A stretch of DNA of 64,000 bases from Hyphomonas sp. (GTDB lineage: Bacteria > Pseudomonadota > Alphaproteobacteria > Caulobacterales > Hyphomonadaceae). This document shows, in pieces, positions 25,543 to 35,101 of the stretch. How positions within the stretch are numbered: position 1 is the stretch's first letter; each line of letters begins with the position of its first letter. Both the position numbers and the translations under genes were made by a program. The notes under the pieces are model-generated. The model did no database searches. It saw only the letters and a list, made by a program, of their open reading frames with translations, and had not been told where the DNA came from. The DNA is taken from positions 122,661 through 186,660 of the forward strand of contig NZ_PNMA01000004.1 of NCBI RefSeq assembly GCF_013823385.1, given 5' to 3'.

Positions 25543-26514
25543 ATGGCACACATCATGACGCCTGAACCGGTAGAGGACGGACAGAAGTCCGAAGCAACTG
25601 TGACTGAAAACGGAACGGACCGTTCGAATGTTACGCCCATCTCCCCGCGCGCCGCGCGGGAGCTGGAAGTGCGCGAAGGCCGTGTCCGGGCCGAGGAGAT
25701 TTTCCGCACCGCCGAATATGAAGGCGAAGCCCTTCGTATGGGGCAGGTGCTGCGCCGCGTGCGCGAAGCGCTCGGCTACCAGCTGACGGAGATCGCCAAG
25801 GAAACCCGCATCCGCGAGAATTTCCTGATGGGGATCGAGCGGATGGAAGTTCAGTCCATCGCGCCGGGCTATCTGAAGGCCTATCTGCTGACTTATGCGC
25901 GCTATCTGGGCCTGCCCGAGCAGGAAGTGGTGCAGCGCTACACCCGCGAATGTGGCGGCCTGGATGAGGTGAAAACCGCAGCCCCGGTGCCCAAGATCGG
26001 CCAGATCCAGAAACAGCGCACCAAATGGCCCCTGATCGTCGCCGGCGCCGCGATGCTCGGCGCTGTCATCGCTGCCGGCGTCACCGCCATGGTGATGATG
26101 AACAACGCGCCGGAAGAACCCCTCAGCGAGGCGCCCGTGGCCGTTTCCGGCGCGCGCGACAGCCTGTTTGACAATGTGCGCACCGAAACCCGCCCGGCGG
26201 TCGATCTGCCGCTGGCGATCGTGGCCGTCCGCCAGGGCTGGCTGGAAGTGCGCGGCGCCGATGGCACCATCTTCCTCAGCCGCACGCTGGCGCAGGGCGA
26301 AACCTTCTTCCCGCGCCTGAATGCCGGCTGGACCGTATCGGCCCGCAATGGCGGCGATTTCGAGTGGCGTGTCGGCGATATGGTGGTCGGAACCGTCGGG
26401 CCGGAGGGCGCGCAGGTCTTCTCTCTGGCGGTCGACGAACAGCTGCCGCGGGCCGCTGAACTCCTGGCGCCGCCGGAAGTGGCGGCCACCGAGAGCGGCA
26501 AGGCGACACCGTGA
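25543..26514 (+). CDS. RodZ-like helix-turn-helix membrane protein
   Basis: A 323-residue protein with the RodZ plan. A cytoplasmic Xre-type HTH sits at about residues 65-135 (LGYQLTEIAKETRIRENFL ... YLKAYLLTYARYLGL), followed by one membrane helix near residues 165-187 (LIVAGAAMLGAVIAAG) and a periplasmic DUF4115 domain (GWLEVRGADGTIFLSRTLAQG). RodZ links MreB to the wall-elongation machinery. Whether this protein binds MreB here is inferred. It lies upstream of ispG with an 81-bp gap that holds a GGCGCC/GGCGCC stem-loop. In many alphaproteobacteria this gene also neighbours ispG. Confidence 0.82.
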   Translation: MAHIMTPEPVEDGQKSEATVTENGTDRSNVTPISPRAARELEVREGRVRAEEIFRTAEYEGEALRMGQVLRRVREALGYQLTEIAKETRIRENFLMGIERMEVQSIAPGYLKAYLLTYARYLGLPEQEVVQRYTRECGGLDEVKTAAPVPKIGQIQKQRTKWPLIVAGAAMLGAVIAAGVTAMVMMNNAPEEPLSEAPVAVSGARDSLFDNVRTETRPAVDLPLAIVAVRQGWLEVRGADGTIFLSRTLAQGETFFPRLNAGWTVSARNGGDFEWRVGDMVVGTVGPEGAQVFSLAVDEQLPRAAELLAPPEVAATESGKATP

Positions 26515-26595
26515 GGCCTTTACGGGGCGCCTTCCAGGCGCCACATCTGGCCTGACCTCATCTGCCGATGAGGCCCAGCCCGTGCGAGACGCCCC

Positions 26596-27735
26596 ATGAG
26601 CCACAATCCGATCCGTCCCTGGCGCAATATCGAGCGCCGCAAGTCCCGTCAGGTGCGGCTGGGAAATGTGCTGGTCGGCGGCGACGCGCCCATTGCCGTC
26701 CAGACCATGACCAACACGCCGACCGAGGACGCCGCCGCCACAATCGCGCAGATCCTGCGCTGCGCTGAGGCAGGCGCCGACATTGTGCGCGTGTCCTGCC
26801 CGACCGAAGAGTCGACCAAGGCCATGTACGAGATCGTCAAGGCGAGCCCCGTGCCGCTCGTGGCGGATATCCATTTCCATTACAAACGCGGCATCGAGGC
26901 GGCTGACGCCGGCGCTGCCTGCCTGCGGATCAATCCCGGCAATATCGGCTCGCCCGCGCGGGTGAAGGAAGTCGTCGCCGCCGCGCGCGCCAATGGCTGC
27001 TCGATCCGCATCGGCGTCAATGGCGGCAGCCTCGAGCGCCACCTCCTGGAAAAGTATGGCGAGCCTTGCCCGGACGCGATGGTGGAAAGCGCGCTCGATC
27101 ATGCCCGCATTCTCGATGATCTCGGCTTCCATGATTACAAGATCTCGGTGAAGGCGTCGGACATGTTCCTGACGGTGGCCGCCTATCAGGCCCTCGCCGA
27201 AGCCACCGATGCGCCGCTGCATCTGGGCATCACCGAGGCCGGCGGGCTTCGTACGGGTACGGTCAAATCCTCCATCGGCATGGGCGCGCTGCTCTGGGCC
27301 GGTATCGGCGACACGATCCGCGTTTCCCTCTCGGCAGAGCCGGAGGAAGAGGTGAAGGTCGGCTTCGAAATGCTGAAATCCCTCGGCCTGCGCACGCGGG
27401 GGGTCAACATCGTGGCCTGCCCGAGCTGCGCGCGGCAGGGCTTTGACGTGATCCGCACGGTAGAGACGCTGGAAAAGCGCCTTGCGCATATCTCGGAGCC
27501 CATCTCGCTGTCGATCATCGGCTGCGTGGTCAATGGTCCCGGCGAGGCGGCGCTGACCGATCTTGGCTTCACTGGCGGCGGCAAGGAAAGCGGCAAGATG
27601 TTCGTCAACGGACGGGCAGACCATAATGTCTCGAACGCCGACATGGTGGAGCATATCGTCAGGCTGGTCGAGGAAAAGGCCGCGCGCCTGAGAGCCCAGC
27701 GCGAGGCTGAAACGGCAGAAGTGCCGGCTGAATAA
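26596..27735 (+). CDS. ispG: 4-hydroxy-3-methylbut-2-enyl diphosphate synthase IspG (GcpE)
   Basis: The 379-residue Fe-S enzyme converts MEcPP to HMBPP in the non-mevalonate isoprenoid pathway. The N-terminal TIM barrel begins [16 protein letters not shown] with [10 protein letters not shown], and the C-terminal cluster domain has Cys275 and Cys278 (CPSC), Cys310 and Glu317 (GCVVNGPGE), the complete 4Fe-4S ligand set. It has the compact bacterial form without the plant insert. It is probably transcribed with the RodZ-like gene. The last residues converge on the DUF1254 gene after 15 bp. Confidence 0.97.
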   Translation: MSHNPIRPWRNIERRKSRQVRLGNVLVGGDAPIAVQTMTNTPTEDAAATIAQILRCAEAGADIVRVSCPTEESTKAMYEIVKASPVPLVADIHFHYKRGIEAADAGAACLRINPGNIGSPARVKEVVAAARANGCSIRIGVNGGSLERHLLEKYGEPCPDAMVESALDHARILDDLGFHDYKISVKASDMFLTVAAYQALAEATDAPLHLGITEAGGLRTGTVKSSIGMGALLWAGIGDTIRVSLSAEPEEEVKVGFEMLKSLGLRTRGVNIVACPSCARQGFDVIRTVETLEKRLAHISEPISLSIIGCVVNGPGEAALTDLGFTGGGKESGKMFVNGRADHNVSNADMVEHIVRLVEEKAARLRAQREAETAEVPAE

Positions 27736-27750
27736 ACACTAAAGGTCAGA

Positions 27751-28284
27751 TCAGAGCGGCGCGCAGCGGCTCGCCAGGATCAGCCCAGCGGCGGCTTCAT
27801 AGGCGGCCTGCGACGGCGCGAGCCGCCGGATCAGGGCGAGCGCTTCGGGCTTTTTCAGGATCACCTGCTCGGCCTCGCCATATTGGTAGAGATCCTGCCC
27901 CTCCAGCGCGACGATCACCCGGCGGATGGCCGGCGTGCCGTCGGCCCGCGCGTCGAGCGAGCCGGCATAGACATTGTCCGTATCCGCCTCAAAGATCGAC
28001 AGCGAGCCATAATCCGGCCAGGCCGGCACGGTCAGCTCCACCGGCCCCTTCGACACGTCGATCAGGCAGATGGCATAGGCCAGATCGGGGGAGGGGCGCA
28101 CCACGGTCTGGGTTTCCGGCGTAACGCGCGGGCTCATCGCCCAGGCATGCACCGGCAGGCCCCGCTCGGCCATCCGTTCCCGGACCGTTGACATGATCTT
28201 GCCCGGCAGGGCGGTCAGCACCCCGAAATGCGCAATCAGGAAGGTCACGGCAAAGGCGGCAAGCCCGGTAATGAAGCCACGCAT
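27751..28284 (-). CDS. Short DUF1254-type membrane-anchored protein
   Basis: This 177-residue protein has an N-terminal membrane segment (FITGLAAFAVTFLIAHFGVL) and a periplasmic domain with RPSPDLAYAICLIDVSKGPVEL, the conserved RxNxDTxY-like region of DUF1254 in its short alphaproteobacterial form. It starts inside the stop of the upstream DUF1214 gene (TGATG). The two domains are normally joined in one long protein in other bacteria, so these products probably form a complex. The function of the domain pair is unknown. Confidence 0.72.
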   Translation of the reverse strand: MRGFITGLAAFAVTFLIAHFGVLTALPGKIMSTVRERMAERGLPVHAWAMSPRVTPETQTVVRPSPDLAYAICLIDVSKGPVELTVPAWPDYGSLSIFEADTDNVYAGSLDARADGTPAIRRVIVALEGQDLYQYGEAEQVILKKPEALALIRRLAPSQAAYEAAAGLILASRCAPL

Positions 28285-28886
28285 CAGGCGGCCCCTCCAC
28301 AGGAAAGGCGTTTGATCACCGGCGCGGGCAGCACGTCTTCCGGATTTGCAATCAGCTCCGGCGTGGGCTTGTAGATGCGCAAGGTGAGGTCAAACACGCC
28401 GGCGTTCTGGCTGGACACCCAGTTCCCGGTCTCTGGCCCGCCGGCCGCGATGGTGAAAGCCCAGGCGCCGCCGTCGCCGGAGGCGGCCGCCTTGGTCTTG
28501 TCGAAAGAGAGGGCGTTGTCCTTGTTGAGCGGCAGGTAGCTGCCCGCGTCATAGAGGGTCACCGACCACCAGAGGCCGGGCATGTCGCCGCCGCTGACTT
28601 CATAGCTGCAGTCTTCGGAGAGGCGCCTGCCATCTGCGTCCACGCCTGTGGTGAAATAGACCGCTTCTTCCTTGGTGAGGGCCAGGAGGCCGTGGCGGGC
28701 AACCCGCGCCCGCGTCCAGGGATTGGCCGCCGCCGACCCGATGGTCCAGTCGCTTTTCCAGCCATCGACATTGATCTCATCGCTGAAACCCGCGCCCGCG
28801 CCGAACATGCCTGCCGCAAACAGGGCCGTCACCGCCCCCGCCGCCAGGCCCAGCACACCGCCGATCAGTAGAACCACCATCCGCAT
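28284..28886 (-). CDS. DUF1214 membrane-anchored protein
   Basis: A 200-residue protein with an N-terminal membrane anchor (VVLLIGGVLGLAAGAVTALF) and a periplasmic DUF1214 domain: RHGLLALTKEEAVYFTTGVD, LWWSVTLYDAGSYLPLN and the terminal FDLTLRIYKP. It is the first gene of a coupled pair with the DUF1254 gene. The domain has a beta-sandwich fold and no assigned activity. It is divergent from a CE15-like esterase gene. Confidence 0.78.
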   Translation of the reverse strand: MRMVVLLIGGVLGLAAGAVTALFAAGMFGAGAGFSDEINVDGWKSDWTIGSAAANPWTRARVARHGLLALTKEEAVYFTTGVDADGRRLSEDCSYEVSGGDMPGLWWSVTLYDAGSYLPLNKDNALSFDKTKAAASGDGGAWAFTIAAGGPETGNWVSSQNAGVFDLTLRIYKPTPELIANPEDVLPAPVIKRLSCGGAA

Positions 28887-29002
28887 GCCGTAACGCTATC
28901 GTGACTGCAGCTGGCCGCAAGGGGAAAACAGAAGGGGGCTGGGAGGCGCCCCTGCAATGCGCTAGCAACACTCCGGTAGCGGGCATCTTTCCAGGTTTGT
29001 TT

Positions 29003-30280
29003 ATGGTGTTGAGAGTTTTGCGCTGGATTGGCCTCAGCCTTCTGGCAGGGTTGATGCTCCTTGTCGGGTCCAGCTGCACCATGCTGGGCCTGAACTATGC
29101 GAGCCTGGATACGGCCAACAAGCCGGCGGCCGCCCCGCAGATCGATGTTCCCGCGCTGGTTTCCGATCCGGCCGAGCGTGCCCGCCTGAAGGGGCTGCTG
29201 CAGGACACCCTCTATGGCGCCTGGCCGGAAAACCTGCCGGTCAGCTTCGGCGACTGGCGGGTGATCGTTCCGGACTATCTGGACGGCCGCGGCACGCTGG
29301 AAGAACTCGATATCACCATCGGCGCAGGCCCCGGCGCGCGCACCTTCCAGCTCGTGGCAGCGTTCCCCGCGGGCGCCGCGCATGTGCCCGTCGTGATCGC
29401 GCAGACCTTTGGCTCCAACTGCGCCACCTTTCCCGAGCAGCCCGTCACCAGCATGGATGGGGACGCCTGCACCGTGCGGGATTTCGGCAAGCTCGCCAGC
29501 ATGATCATTTCCGCCGTGTTCGGGGAATATATCGCCGAGGCCCCGATCGATCTCTATTTCGATGCCGGCTTTGCCTATGCCAGCTTCCATGCCAGCGATT
29601 TCGTGCCTGATGACAAGGACGAAGCCGGCCCGGCGATTGAGGCCCTTGGCGGCAATCCCAATCCCGGCAGCACGCTGATGGCCTGGGCCTATGCCTATTC
29701 CGCCGTGATCACGGCGCTGGAGGCCGATGAGCGGATCGACACCAACCGCACGGCCATTCTCGGCCATTCCCGCCATGGCAAGGCCGCGCTTCTGGCGGCT
29801 GCCTGGGACCCGCGCGTGGACGCTGTGATTGCCCACCAGTCAGGCTTTGGCGGCGCCGCGCTCTCCCGCTCGCCGTCGGGGGAACGGCTCGACCGGATGG
29901 TGAAGTCCTATCCTCACTGGCTGGCCCCCACAGCGGCGGACTATGCAGCAGACCCCGCCACGCTGCCCTTCGACCAGCATCACCTGCTGGCGCTGATTGC
30001 GCCGCGTCCGCTGTTCCTCGGCAATGCCCGCCGGGATGTCTGGGCCGATCCCAATTCCAGCTACCGCGCCGCCTATGCCGCCAGCGCTGTCTGGCGCGCC
30101 TATGGCGAGACGGGCCTGAAGGACGACATGTCCCATTTCGATCCGGCGGCCGACATTGCCTTCTTCCTGCGCCCCGGCGGCCACAGCATCGTGGACGATG
30201 ACATTGAAGCCTTCCTCGGCTTCCTGAAGGCGCATCTGCAGAAAACAGCTCAGTTGCCAAGCCAGGTGACAGCGCCCTAA
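29003..30280 (+). CDS. CE15-like alpha/beta hydrolase (glucuronoyl-esterase-like)
   Basis: A 425-residue protein with an N-terminal hydrophobic segment (WIGLSLLAGLMLLVG) and an alpha/beta-hydrolase domain. The nucleophile elbow is Ser256 in GHSRHGKAALLAA, which matches the GxSRxGK motif of CE15 glucuronoyl esterases. DPRVDAVIAHQSGFGG and LIAPRPLFLGNA follow in the family order, and HFDPA may hold the catalytic His. CE15 enzymes cleave lignin-glucuronoxylan esters; marine bacterial relatives act on other uronate esters, so the substrate is open. I chose the ATG just before the hydrophobic segment; a longer frame adds 34 residues without a signal. Confidence 0.72.
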   Translation: MVLRVLRWIGLSLLAGLMLLVGSSCTMLGLNYASLDTANKPAAAPQIDVPALVSDPAERARLKGLLQDTLYGAWPENLPVSFGDWRVIVPDYLDGRGTLEELDITIGAGPGARTFQLVAAFPAGAAHVPVVIAQTFGSNCATFPEQPVTSMDGDACTVRDFGKLASMIISAVFGEYIAEAPIDLYFDAGFAYASFHASDFVPDDKDEAGPAIEALGGNPNPGSTLMAWAYAYSAVITALEADERIDTNRTAILGHSRHGKAALLAAAWDPRVDAVIAHQSGFGGAALSRSPSGERLDRMVKSYPHWLAPTAADYAADPATLPFDQHHLLALIAPRPLFLGNARRDVWADPNSSYRAAYAASAVWRAYGETGLKDDMSHFDPAADIAFFLRPGGHSIVDDDIEAFLGFLKAHLQKTAQLPSQVTAP

Positions 30281-30318
30281 GCTCTCCGGCAATAACAAAG
30301 CTGTGGGAGGCAACAACA

Positions 30319-30750
30319 ATGGCAATACCTGAAATCGAATTCCTGAAACCGGTTCTGGCGCTGGTTATCTGGACCTGCGTGATGTGGATCTGGATGTATG
30401 CCCTGCGCCTGCCGGCCTTCAGCAAGGCGGGCATCAAGCCGGATGACGCGCGCCATCCGGGCACCTATTCGGAAAAGCTGCCCCCGCATGTCCGCTCGGC
30501 AGCGGACAATTACAACCACCTGCACGAGCAGCCGACGATCTTCTACGCCCTCATGTTCTTCGCCGCGCTCACCGGGGGCGGGGACAACCTCTCCACCCTG
30601 GTCGCCTGGGCCTATGTGGCACTGCGGGTGGTGCATTCCTTCGTGCAGATCGTGATCGGCTCGGTGGCGCTGCGCTTCCTGGTGTTCACGGCGGGCACCT
30701 TCTGCCTGTTCTTCCTGGCGGGGAAGGAAGCCCTGCGCATCTTCGCCTGA
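30319..30750 (+). CDS. MAPEG family membrane protein
   Basis: A 143-residue protein with four predicted membrane helices. It has the MAPEG (glutathione/eicosanoid metabolism) pattern: an Asn/His-rich loop NYNHLHEQPTIFYALMFFA followed by AYVALRVVHSFVQ. Bacterial members sometimes have glutathione-dependent transferase or peroxidase activity; the function here is unproven. It has a GGGAGG ribosome site and sits between the CE15-like gene and prfA, with 38- and 48-bp gaps. Confidence 0.82.
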   Translation: MAIPEIEFLKPVLALVIWTCVMWIWMYALRLPAFSKAGIKPDDARHPGTYSEKLPPHVRSAADNYNHLHEQPTIFYALMFFAALTGGGDNLSTLVAWAYVALRVVHSFVQIVIGSVALRFLVFTAGTFCLFFLAGKEALRIFA

Positions 30751-30798
30751 CAGCCGCGCGGGCTTCCATGCCGCCGGAAAGCGGATTAAAGGGCGGGC

Positions 30799-31872
30799 AT
30801 GTCAGCCCTGTCCCAGATGCGCCTTCAGCAGGTGATCGACCGGTTCGAGGAGGTTGAGGCCCGGATGGGCGCAACCTCCGACTCCTCGGAGATCATCACC
30901 CTTTCCAAGGAACACGCCGAGCTTCGCCCGGTGGTCGAGAAGGCGCGCGACCTGATGTCGGCCCGCAAGGGCCTCTCCGAAGCCGAAGCGATGCTCGCCT
31001 CCGGCGACAGGGAAATGGCCGAACTGGCCGAGATGGAGATCGAGGATCTGCGTGAGCGCTTGCCCGCGCTCGAGCAGGAAATGCAGATCCTGCTCCTGCC
31101 CAAGGATGTCGATGACAAGGCCGACATCGTGCTGGAGGTGCGCGCGGGCACGGGCGGGGACGAGGCGGCCCTGTTCGCCGGCGATCTCTTCCGCATGTAT
31201 ACCCGTTTTGCCCAGCTCATGGGCTGGAAGGTCGAGATTGTGGACGCTTCGCCGGGAGACGCGGGCGGCTACAAGGAAATCATCGCGAACGTATCGGGTG
31301 ACGGCGTGTTCGGGCGGATGAAATGGGAAAGCGGCGTTCACCGTGTCCAGCGCGTGCCCGCCACCGAAACGCAGGGCCGCATCCATACGTCGGCAGCCAC
31401 CGTCGCCATTCTTCCGGCTCCGGAAAACATCGAGATCGAGGTGCGCCCGGAAGACATCCGTATCGATACGATGCGCGCTTCGGGCGCGGGCGGCCAGCAC
31501 GTCAACAAGACCGACTCGGCCGTGCGCATCACCCACCTTGCGACCAATATTGTCGTGACGAGCTCGGAGAAGTCCCAGCACGTCAACCGCGAAAAGGCGA
31601 TGGAACAGCTGAAGATCCGCCTCTATGAGCGCGAGCGCGCCGAGAAGGATGCCGCCCGCTCTGAAGCGCGCGCCAGCCAGGTCGGCTCAGGCGACCGCAG
31701 CCAGAAGGTGCGCACCTACAACTATCCGGAAAACCGCGTCACCGATCATCGCATCGGCCTGACGCTCTATTCCCTTGACCGGATCATCGCGGGCGACAAA
31801 CTCGGCGATGTGATCGAAGCTCTGATCACGGAAGATCAGTCGCGCCGCCTGGCGGCCTTGGAGGCAAATTGA
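30799..31872 (+). CDS. prfA: Peptide chain release factor 1 (RF1)
   Basis: The 357-residue factor reads UAA and UAG and triggers peptide release on the ribosome. The catalytic GGQ is at 231-233 ([18 protein letters not shown]); the codon-recognition PxT-type motif appears as [14 protein letters not shown]. Its Gln233 is the methylation target of PrmC, encoded two genes downstream. The stop shares a base with the ATG of a retropepsin-like lipoprotein (TGATG), so prfA, that gene and prmC form a coupled unit. Confidence 0.97.
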   Translation: MSALSQMRLQQVIDRFEEVEARMGATSDSSEIITLSKEHAELRPVVEKARDLMSARKGLSEAEAMLASGDREMAELAEMEIEDLRERLPALEQEMQILLLPKDVDDKADIVLEVRAGTGGDEAALFAGDLFRMYTRFAQLMGWKVEIVDASPGDAGGYKEIIANVSGDGVFGRMKWESGVHRVQRVPATETQGRIHTSAATVAILPAPENIEIEVRPEDIRIDTMRASGAGGQHVNKTDSAVRITHLATNIVVTSSEKSQHVNREKAMEQLKIRLYERERAEKDAARSEARASQVGSGDRSQKVRTYNYPENRVTDHRIGLTLYSLDRIIAGDKLGDVIEALITEDQSRRLAALEAN

Positions 31873-32756
31873 TGTCTGTACGCCTTGGATGGCTCGTGGC
31901 CCTCATGGCAGGTGTTGCCGCCTGCGCCAGCACGCCTGAGGCAGCGCCCGCCATAACCGCTCAGGCCACGGCGCCGGCCAGCCTGCGTGTGGTGGGCAAC
32001 CGGATTTTCCTGCCCGTGGAGGTTCAGGGCATTGCTACGGACGCGCTGCTGGATTCGGGCGCGGAGATGACATTGGTGGACACCGCCTTTGCCACCACCG
32101 CGGGCCTTGCCGCCTTTGGCGAGGAGGAGGCCCGGGGCACGGGCGCAGGCACGCAAAGCGTTCAGTTTGCCGAAGGCGTGACGCTGAAGGCTGCCGGTAA
32201 AACGCTGCAGGACCGGATGGTGGCAATCCTTGACCTGACGGATATTTCGCAGCGCGTCGTCGGCGCGCCGCTGACGGTCGTGCTCGGCCGGGAGTTTTTC
32301 GATGCGGGTATTTACGCGATAGATATCGAGGCGGCCCAGATCGCTGAGATCGGCCCGGACGCCGTGCCCGCTTCTGATCCCCTGCCGCTGCAGGATGCCC
32401 ACGGCATCAAGCAGCTCAGCGCGTCGGTCAACGGGGTTGCCGTGCTTGCCGATTTTGATCTGGGCAATGGCAATGAAGTTCTGCTCAGCCGGTCCTTTGC
32501 CGAGCGCGCCGGATTGCTGGCGCCGGAGAACATACTCGGTACCAAGATGGGCGGTGGCATCGGCGGAGATGTGGAGCGCACGCTCGTCCGTATCGAGACG
32601 CTCGAGATTGGTGGGTTGACACTGAAGGATGTGACGGCGGCGGTCTCCCCTCATGAGAAAGGGGCCGATGCCAATATCGGCGTCTCGGTGCTGCGCAATT
32701 TCCACATTGTCGTGGATTATGAAGGCAACCGCATCTGGCTGGAGCCGCATGCGTGA
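31872..32756 (+). CDS. Retropepsin-like aspartic protease lipoprotein
   Basis: A 294-residue protein with a lipoprotein signal ([18 protein letters not shown]). It has two pepsin-type lobes: DALLDSGAEMTLVDTAF, with catalytic DSG at 61-63, and a second half with VLADFDLGNGNEVLLSRSF. There the usual D-T/S-G is replaced by DLGNG, so the second lobe may be a non-catalytic scaffold or give an atypical site. Retropepsin-like proteins are common in proteobacteria with mostly unknown targets. It is coupled by overlapping codons both to prfA upstream (TGATG) and prmC downstream (GTGA). Confidence 0.8.
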   Translation: MSVRLGWLVALMAGVAACASTPEAAPAITAQATAPASLRVVGNRIFLPVEVQGIATDALLDSGAEMTLVDTAFATTAGLAAFGEEEARGTGAGTQSVQFAEGVTLKAAGKTLQDRMVAILDLTDISQRVVGAPLTVVLGREFFDAGIYAIDIEAAQIAEIGPDAVPASDPLPLQDAHGIKQLSASVNGVAVLADFDLGNGNEVLLSRSFAERAGLLAPENILGTKMGGGIGGDVERTLVRIETLEIGGLTLKDVTAAVSPHEKGADANIGVSVLRNFHIVVDYEGNRIWLEPHA

Positions 32757-33610
32757 CGCCGCCCACCTATGACGCGCTGATCCGGGAGGCGGCCCGCCGG
32801 TTTGCCCAGGCCGGGATCAGCGAACCCGGCCAGAACGCCATGCTGCTGATGCTTCATGCCTTTGGCGATACCCGCGCGGCGCTGATTTCGGCGGGCAATG
32901 CGCCGGTGCCCAAACGTGTCGAGGAAGAATTCCTGGCTGCTGTGGCGCGCCGCGTTCTGCGCGAACCGCTCCAGCACATCATTGGCACCACAAGCTTTTA
33001 CGGCCTCGACATCCGCACCGATGCCCGCGCCCTCATTCCGCGTCCGGACAGTGAATGCGTCGTTGAGGCCGCGCTCGACCGGCTGCCGAAAGACCAGCCG
33101 CTCCGGTTGGCAGACCTCGGCACCGGAACAGGGTGCCTTCTCGCGGCGCTTCTCGTCCAGCGGCCGCTGGCGCGCGGGGAAGGGGTGGAGGCCAGCCCGG
33201 CGGCGGCAGACCTCGCCCGCGAAAACCTCCAGGCGCTCGGCCTTTCCGGCCGCGCAGACATCTTCCTGGGCAGCTGGACCGGCTGGCAGGGATGGACCAC
33301 GGCGGACCTCATCATTTCCAACCCGCCCTATATTGCCTCGGCCGTGATCCCGGCGCTGGAAGCTGAAGTGCGCCACCATGACCCGGTGAGCGCGCTGGAT
33401 GGCGGCGCCGACGGGCTGGACGCCTATCGCGAGATCATTTCCCTCGCCGGAGGGGCGATGAAGCCTGGCGCCTGGCTCGTTCTGGAGATCGGCCATGACC
33501 AAAAGGAAGCTGCCTTGCACCTGATGACGCGGGCGGGCTTTGAAAGTCTTGCCTCTGGACAGGATCTCGGCGGCAATGACCGCTGGGTGGCCGGCTGCAG
33601 ACCCCGTTAA
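32753..33610 (+). CDS. prmC: RF glutamine methyltransferase PrmC (HemK)
   Basis: The 285-residue enzyme methylates the Gln of the GGQ motif in RF1 and RF2 using SAM. The N-terminal helical domain is followed by the Rossmann fold with LRLADLGTGTGCLLAALL and the signature NPPY at 190-193 (ISNPPYIASA). A FYGLDIRTDARALIPRPDSE segment precedes it, as in other PrmC proteins. It starts with GTG, whose last two bases begin the stop of the retropepsin-like gene (GTGA), so it depends on coupled translation. The partner prfA is in the same unit. Confidence 0.95.
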   Translation: MTPPTYDALIREAARRFAQAGISEPGQNAMLLMLHAFGDTRAALISAGNAPVPKRVEEEFLAAVARRVLREPLQHIIGTTSFYGLDIRTDARALIPRPDSECVVEAALDRLPKDQPLRLADLGTGTGCLLAALLVQRPLARGEGVEASPAAADLARENLQALGLSGRADIFLGSWTGWQGWTTADLIISNPPYIASAVIPALEAEVRHHDPVSALDGGADGLDAYREIISLAGGAMKPGAWLVLEIGHDQKEAALHLMTRAGFESLASGQDLGGNDRWVAGCRPR

Positions 33611-33830
33611 ATCTGCTTACATTTTCCCTTGGCGGACCCCGCATTCCACGTTACATAAGGGTTCGGTGAGGGGCCGCCCGCAATTTCCTGCGGGTGCAGA
33701 TGCAAGCTCCCGCCAGGGATCGGTTGAAACGGCAGCGTCGATACTCAGGCCCCACCTGCACGCAGAAGCTGACGGTTCTGACAACTGCTTGCCGGCAATT
33801 TTAGGCACACTTTGAAACAGGATATCCCGA

Positions 33831-34568
33831 ATGAAACGCTCACGCGGGCGCAACAGACGCTCAGGCGGCAATCCGCAGAATGCTTTCAACAATCCCAACC
33901 GCCACTATGAAAGTGTCGGTCCGGACGTGAAAATCCGCGGTTCCGCTCAGCAGGTCCTGGAGAAATATCTCCAATATGCCCGTGACGCGCAGACCAGCGG
34001 CGACCGCATTCTCTCCGAGGCCTATTTCCAGTTCGCCGAGCATTATCAGCGCATCGTCGCCAAGCAGCTCGAAGCGCGCAACCAGCAGCAGCAACCCCAC
34101 CAGAACCGGGGCGACCGGCGCGATGATCGCGACAATCGCCCGAATGGGGACCGGGACTATCGCGGCAACCAGTCCTCTGAAGGCGCTGATGGCGGTGAAG
34201 AAGATGCCGGTGAGGCCGTCGTTGTCACCTCCACCCATCCCCGTCATGAGGATGAAGGTGATCGCGCCGATTCGCTGCGCGTGATCGACACCGATGACGA
34301 GGCAGACGACACGTCCTCTGATCAGGGCGAGGAAGCCGCCGCTGCCGAAGAGGCCGCCCCGGCGGAGCGGGACCGCGCAGACCGTGGCCCCCGCACGCAA
34401 GGCCGCCGCAAGCCGTACAAGGCCCGCGAAGAGCGCGCCCCGCGCCTGAAGGAAGAAGGCGACGCCCCTGAGGTCGTCTCCGAAACCGACGGCGTGATGA
34501 AAACCCTGTCGCGCGGCCGCCGCCGCCCGGCGGTGGAAGAAGGCGCCCCCACCGAGACGACGGACTGA
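33831..34568 (+). CDS. DUF4167 domain protein
   Basis: A 245-residue protein. The N-terminal 85 residues are the DUF4167 domain (RGRNRRSGGNPQNAFNN ... VKIRGSAQQVLEKYLQYARD), found throughout alphaproteobacteria right after prmC. The rest is a low-complexity charged tail of Asp/Glu/Arg/Pro, probably disordered. The basic N-terminus suggests RNA or ribosome binding, but the function is unknown. A 220-bp leader separates it from prmC; the only structure I see there is a CCCGCA/TGCGGG hairpin at 33677-33694. Confidence 0.83.
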   Translation: MKRSRGRNRRSGGNPQNAFNNPNRHYESVGPDVKIRGSAQQVLEKYLQYARDAQTSGDRILSEAYFQFAEHYQRIVAKQLEARNQQQQPHQNRGDRRDDRDNRPNGDRDYRGNQSSEGADGGEEDAGEAVVVTSTHPRHEDEGDRADSLRVIDTDDEADDTSSDQGEEAAAAEEAAPAERDRADRGPRTQGRRKPYKAREERAPRLKEEGDAPEVVSETDGVMKTLSRGRRRPAVEEGAPTETTD

Positions 34569-34571
34569 GTG

Positions 34572-35072
34572 TCAGCAGGACGGAGAGGCCCGTTCCTTAC
34601 GGGCCTGCCGCCTGCGGGCCGTCATTTTCAGACCATCGCGCATGTTGAGCGTGAGCAGCCAGATGTTCACCGCGCCGGCCACCAGTTCCAGGGCCTGCAC
34701 GGCATAGAATACGGTATCGATCTTTCCAGCTTCAGCCCTGGCCGCCAGGAACAGCGCGGCAGGAACCAGCACGAGAACGCCGTTTGCGGCGATGACCGGC
34801 ATGCGTTTCTGCTTGGCCGAGATCAGCTTTCCCTGACGGCCTTTGGCCAGCGCTGCGCCACTGGCGCCCGTCAGCAGGAGGGCGGGCACCAGCAGCAGAA
34901 ACCCCCACGGCACAGCCATCTTGACGGCGCGGATCAGCGCGCCGGACCCCGATAGTTCTGAAACCGCCGTCGAGATCCAGAAAAGCGAAATGATGAGCAG
35001 GGCCGCGCCCCCGGCGATGGGGTGAAGTTTCTGGCGGATGCCCGGAGATGTGGTCTGAGGGGAGGGTGTCAT
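34572..35072 (-). CDS. Small four-helix membrane protein divergent from MarR
   Basis: I do not recognise a named family with certainty. The 166-residue product has about four membrane helices (HPIAGGAALLIISLFWISTAVSE ... VPWGFLLLVPALLLTG ... ANGVLVLVPAALFLA) and a basic C-terminal tail (MTARRRQARKER). A start 33 bases further upstream would overlap the palindromic operator, so the ATG after AAAGGCGC is preferred. The divergent MarR gene and shared operator imply that the MarR protein controls it. Such paired membrane proteins often concern stress or small-molecule export, which is inference. Confidence 0.65.
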   Translation of the reverse strand: MTPSPQTTSPGIRQKLHPIAGGAALLIISLFWISTAVSELSGSGALIRAVKMAVPWGFLLLVPALLLTGASGAALAKGRQGKLISAKQKRMPVIAANGVLVLVPAALFLAARAEAGKIDTVFYAVQALELVAGAVNIWLLTLNMRDGLKMTARRRQARKERASPSC

Positions 35073-35101
35073 TGCCGCGCCTTTCGTGCTCGTTGACATA
35101 T

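Noticed and set aside
25450..27654. A 734-codon reverse frame across rodZ-like and ispG
   Set aside because: Shadow of two solid genes; composition is typical of antisense GC-rich DNA.
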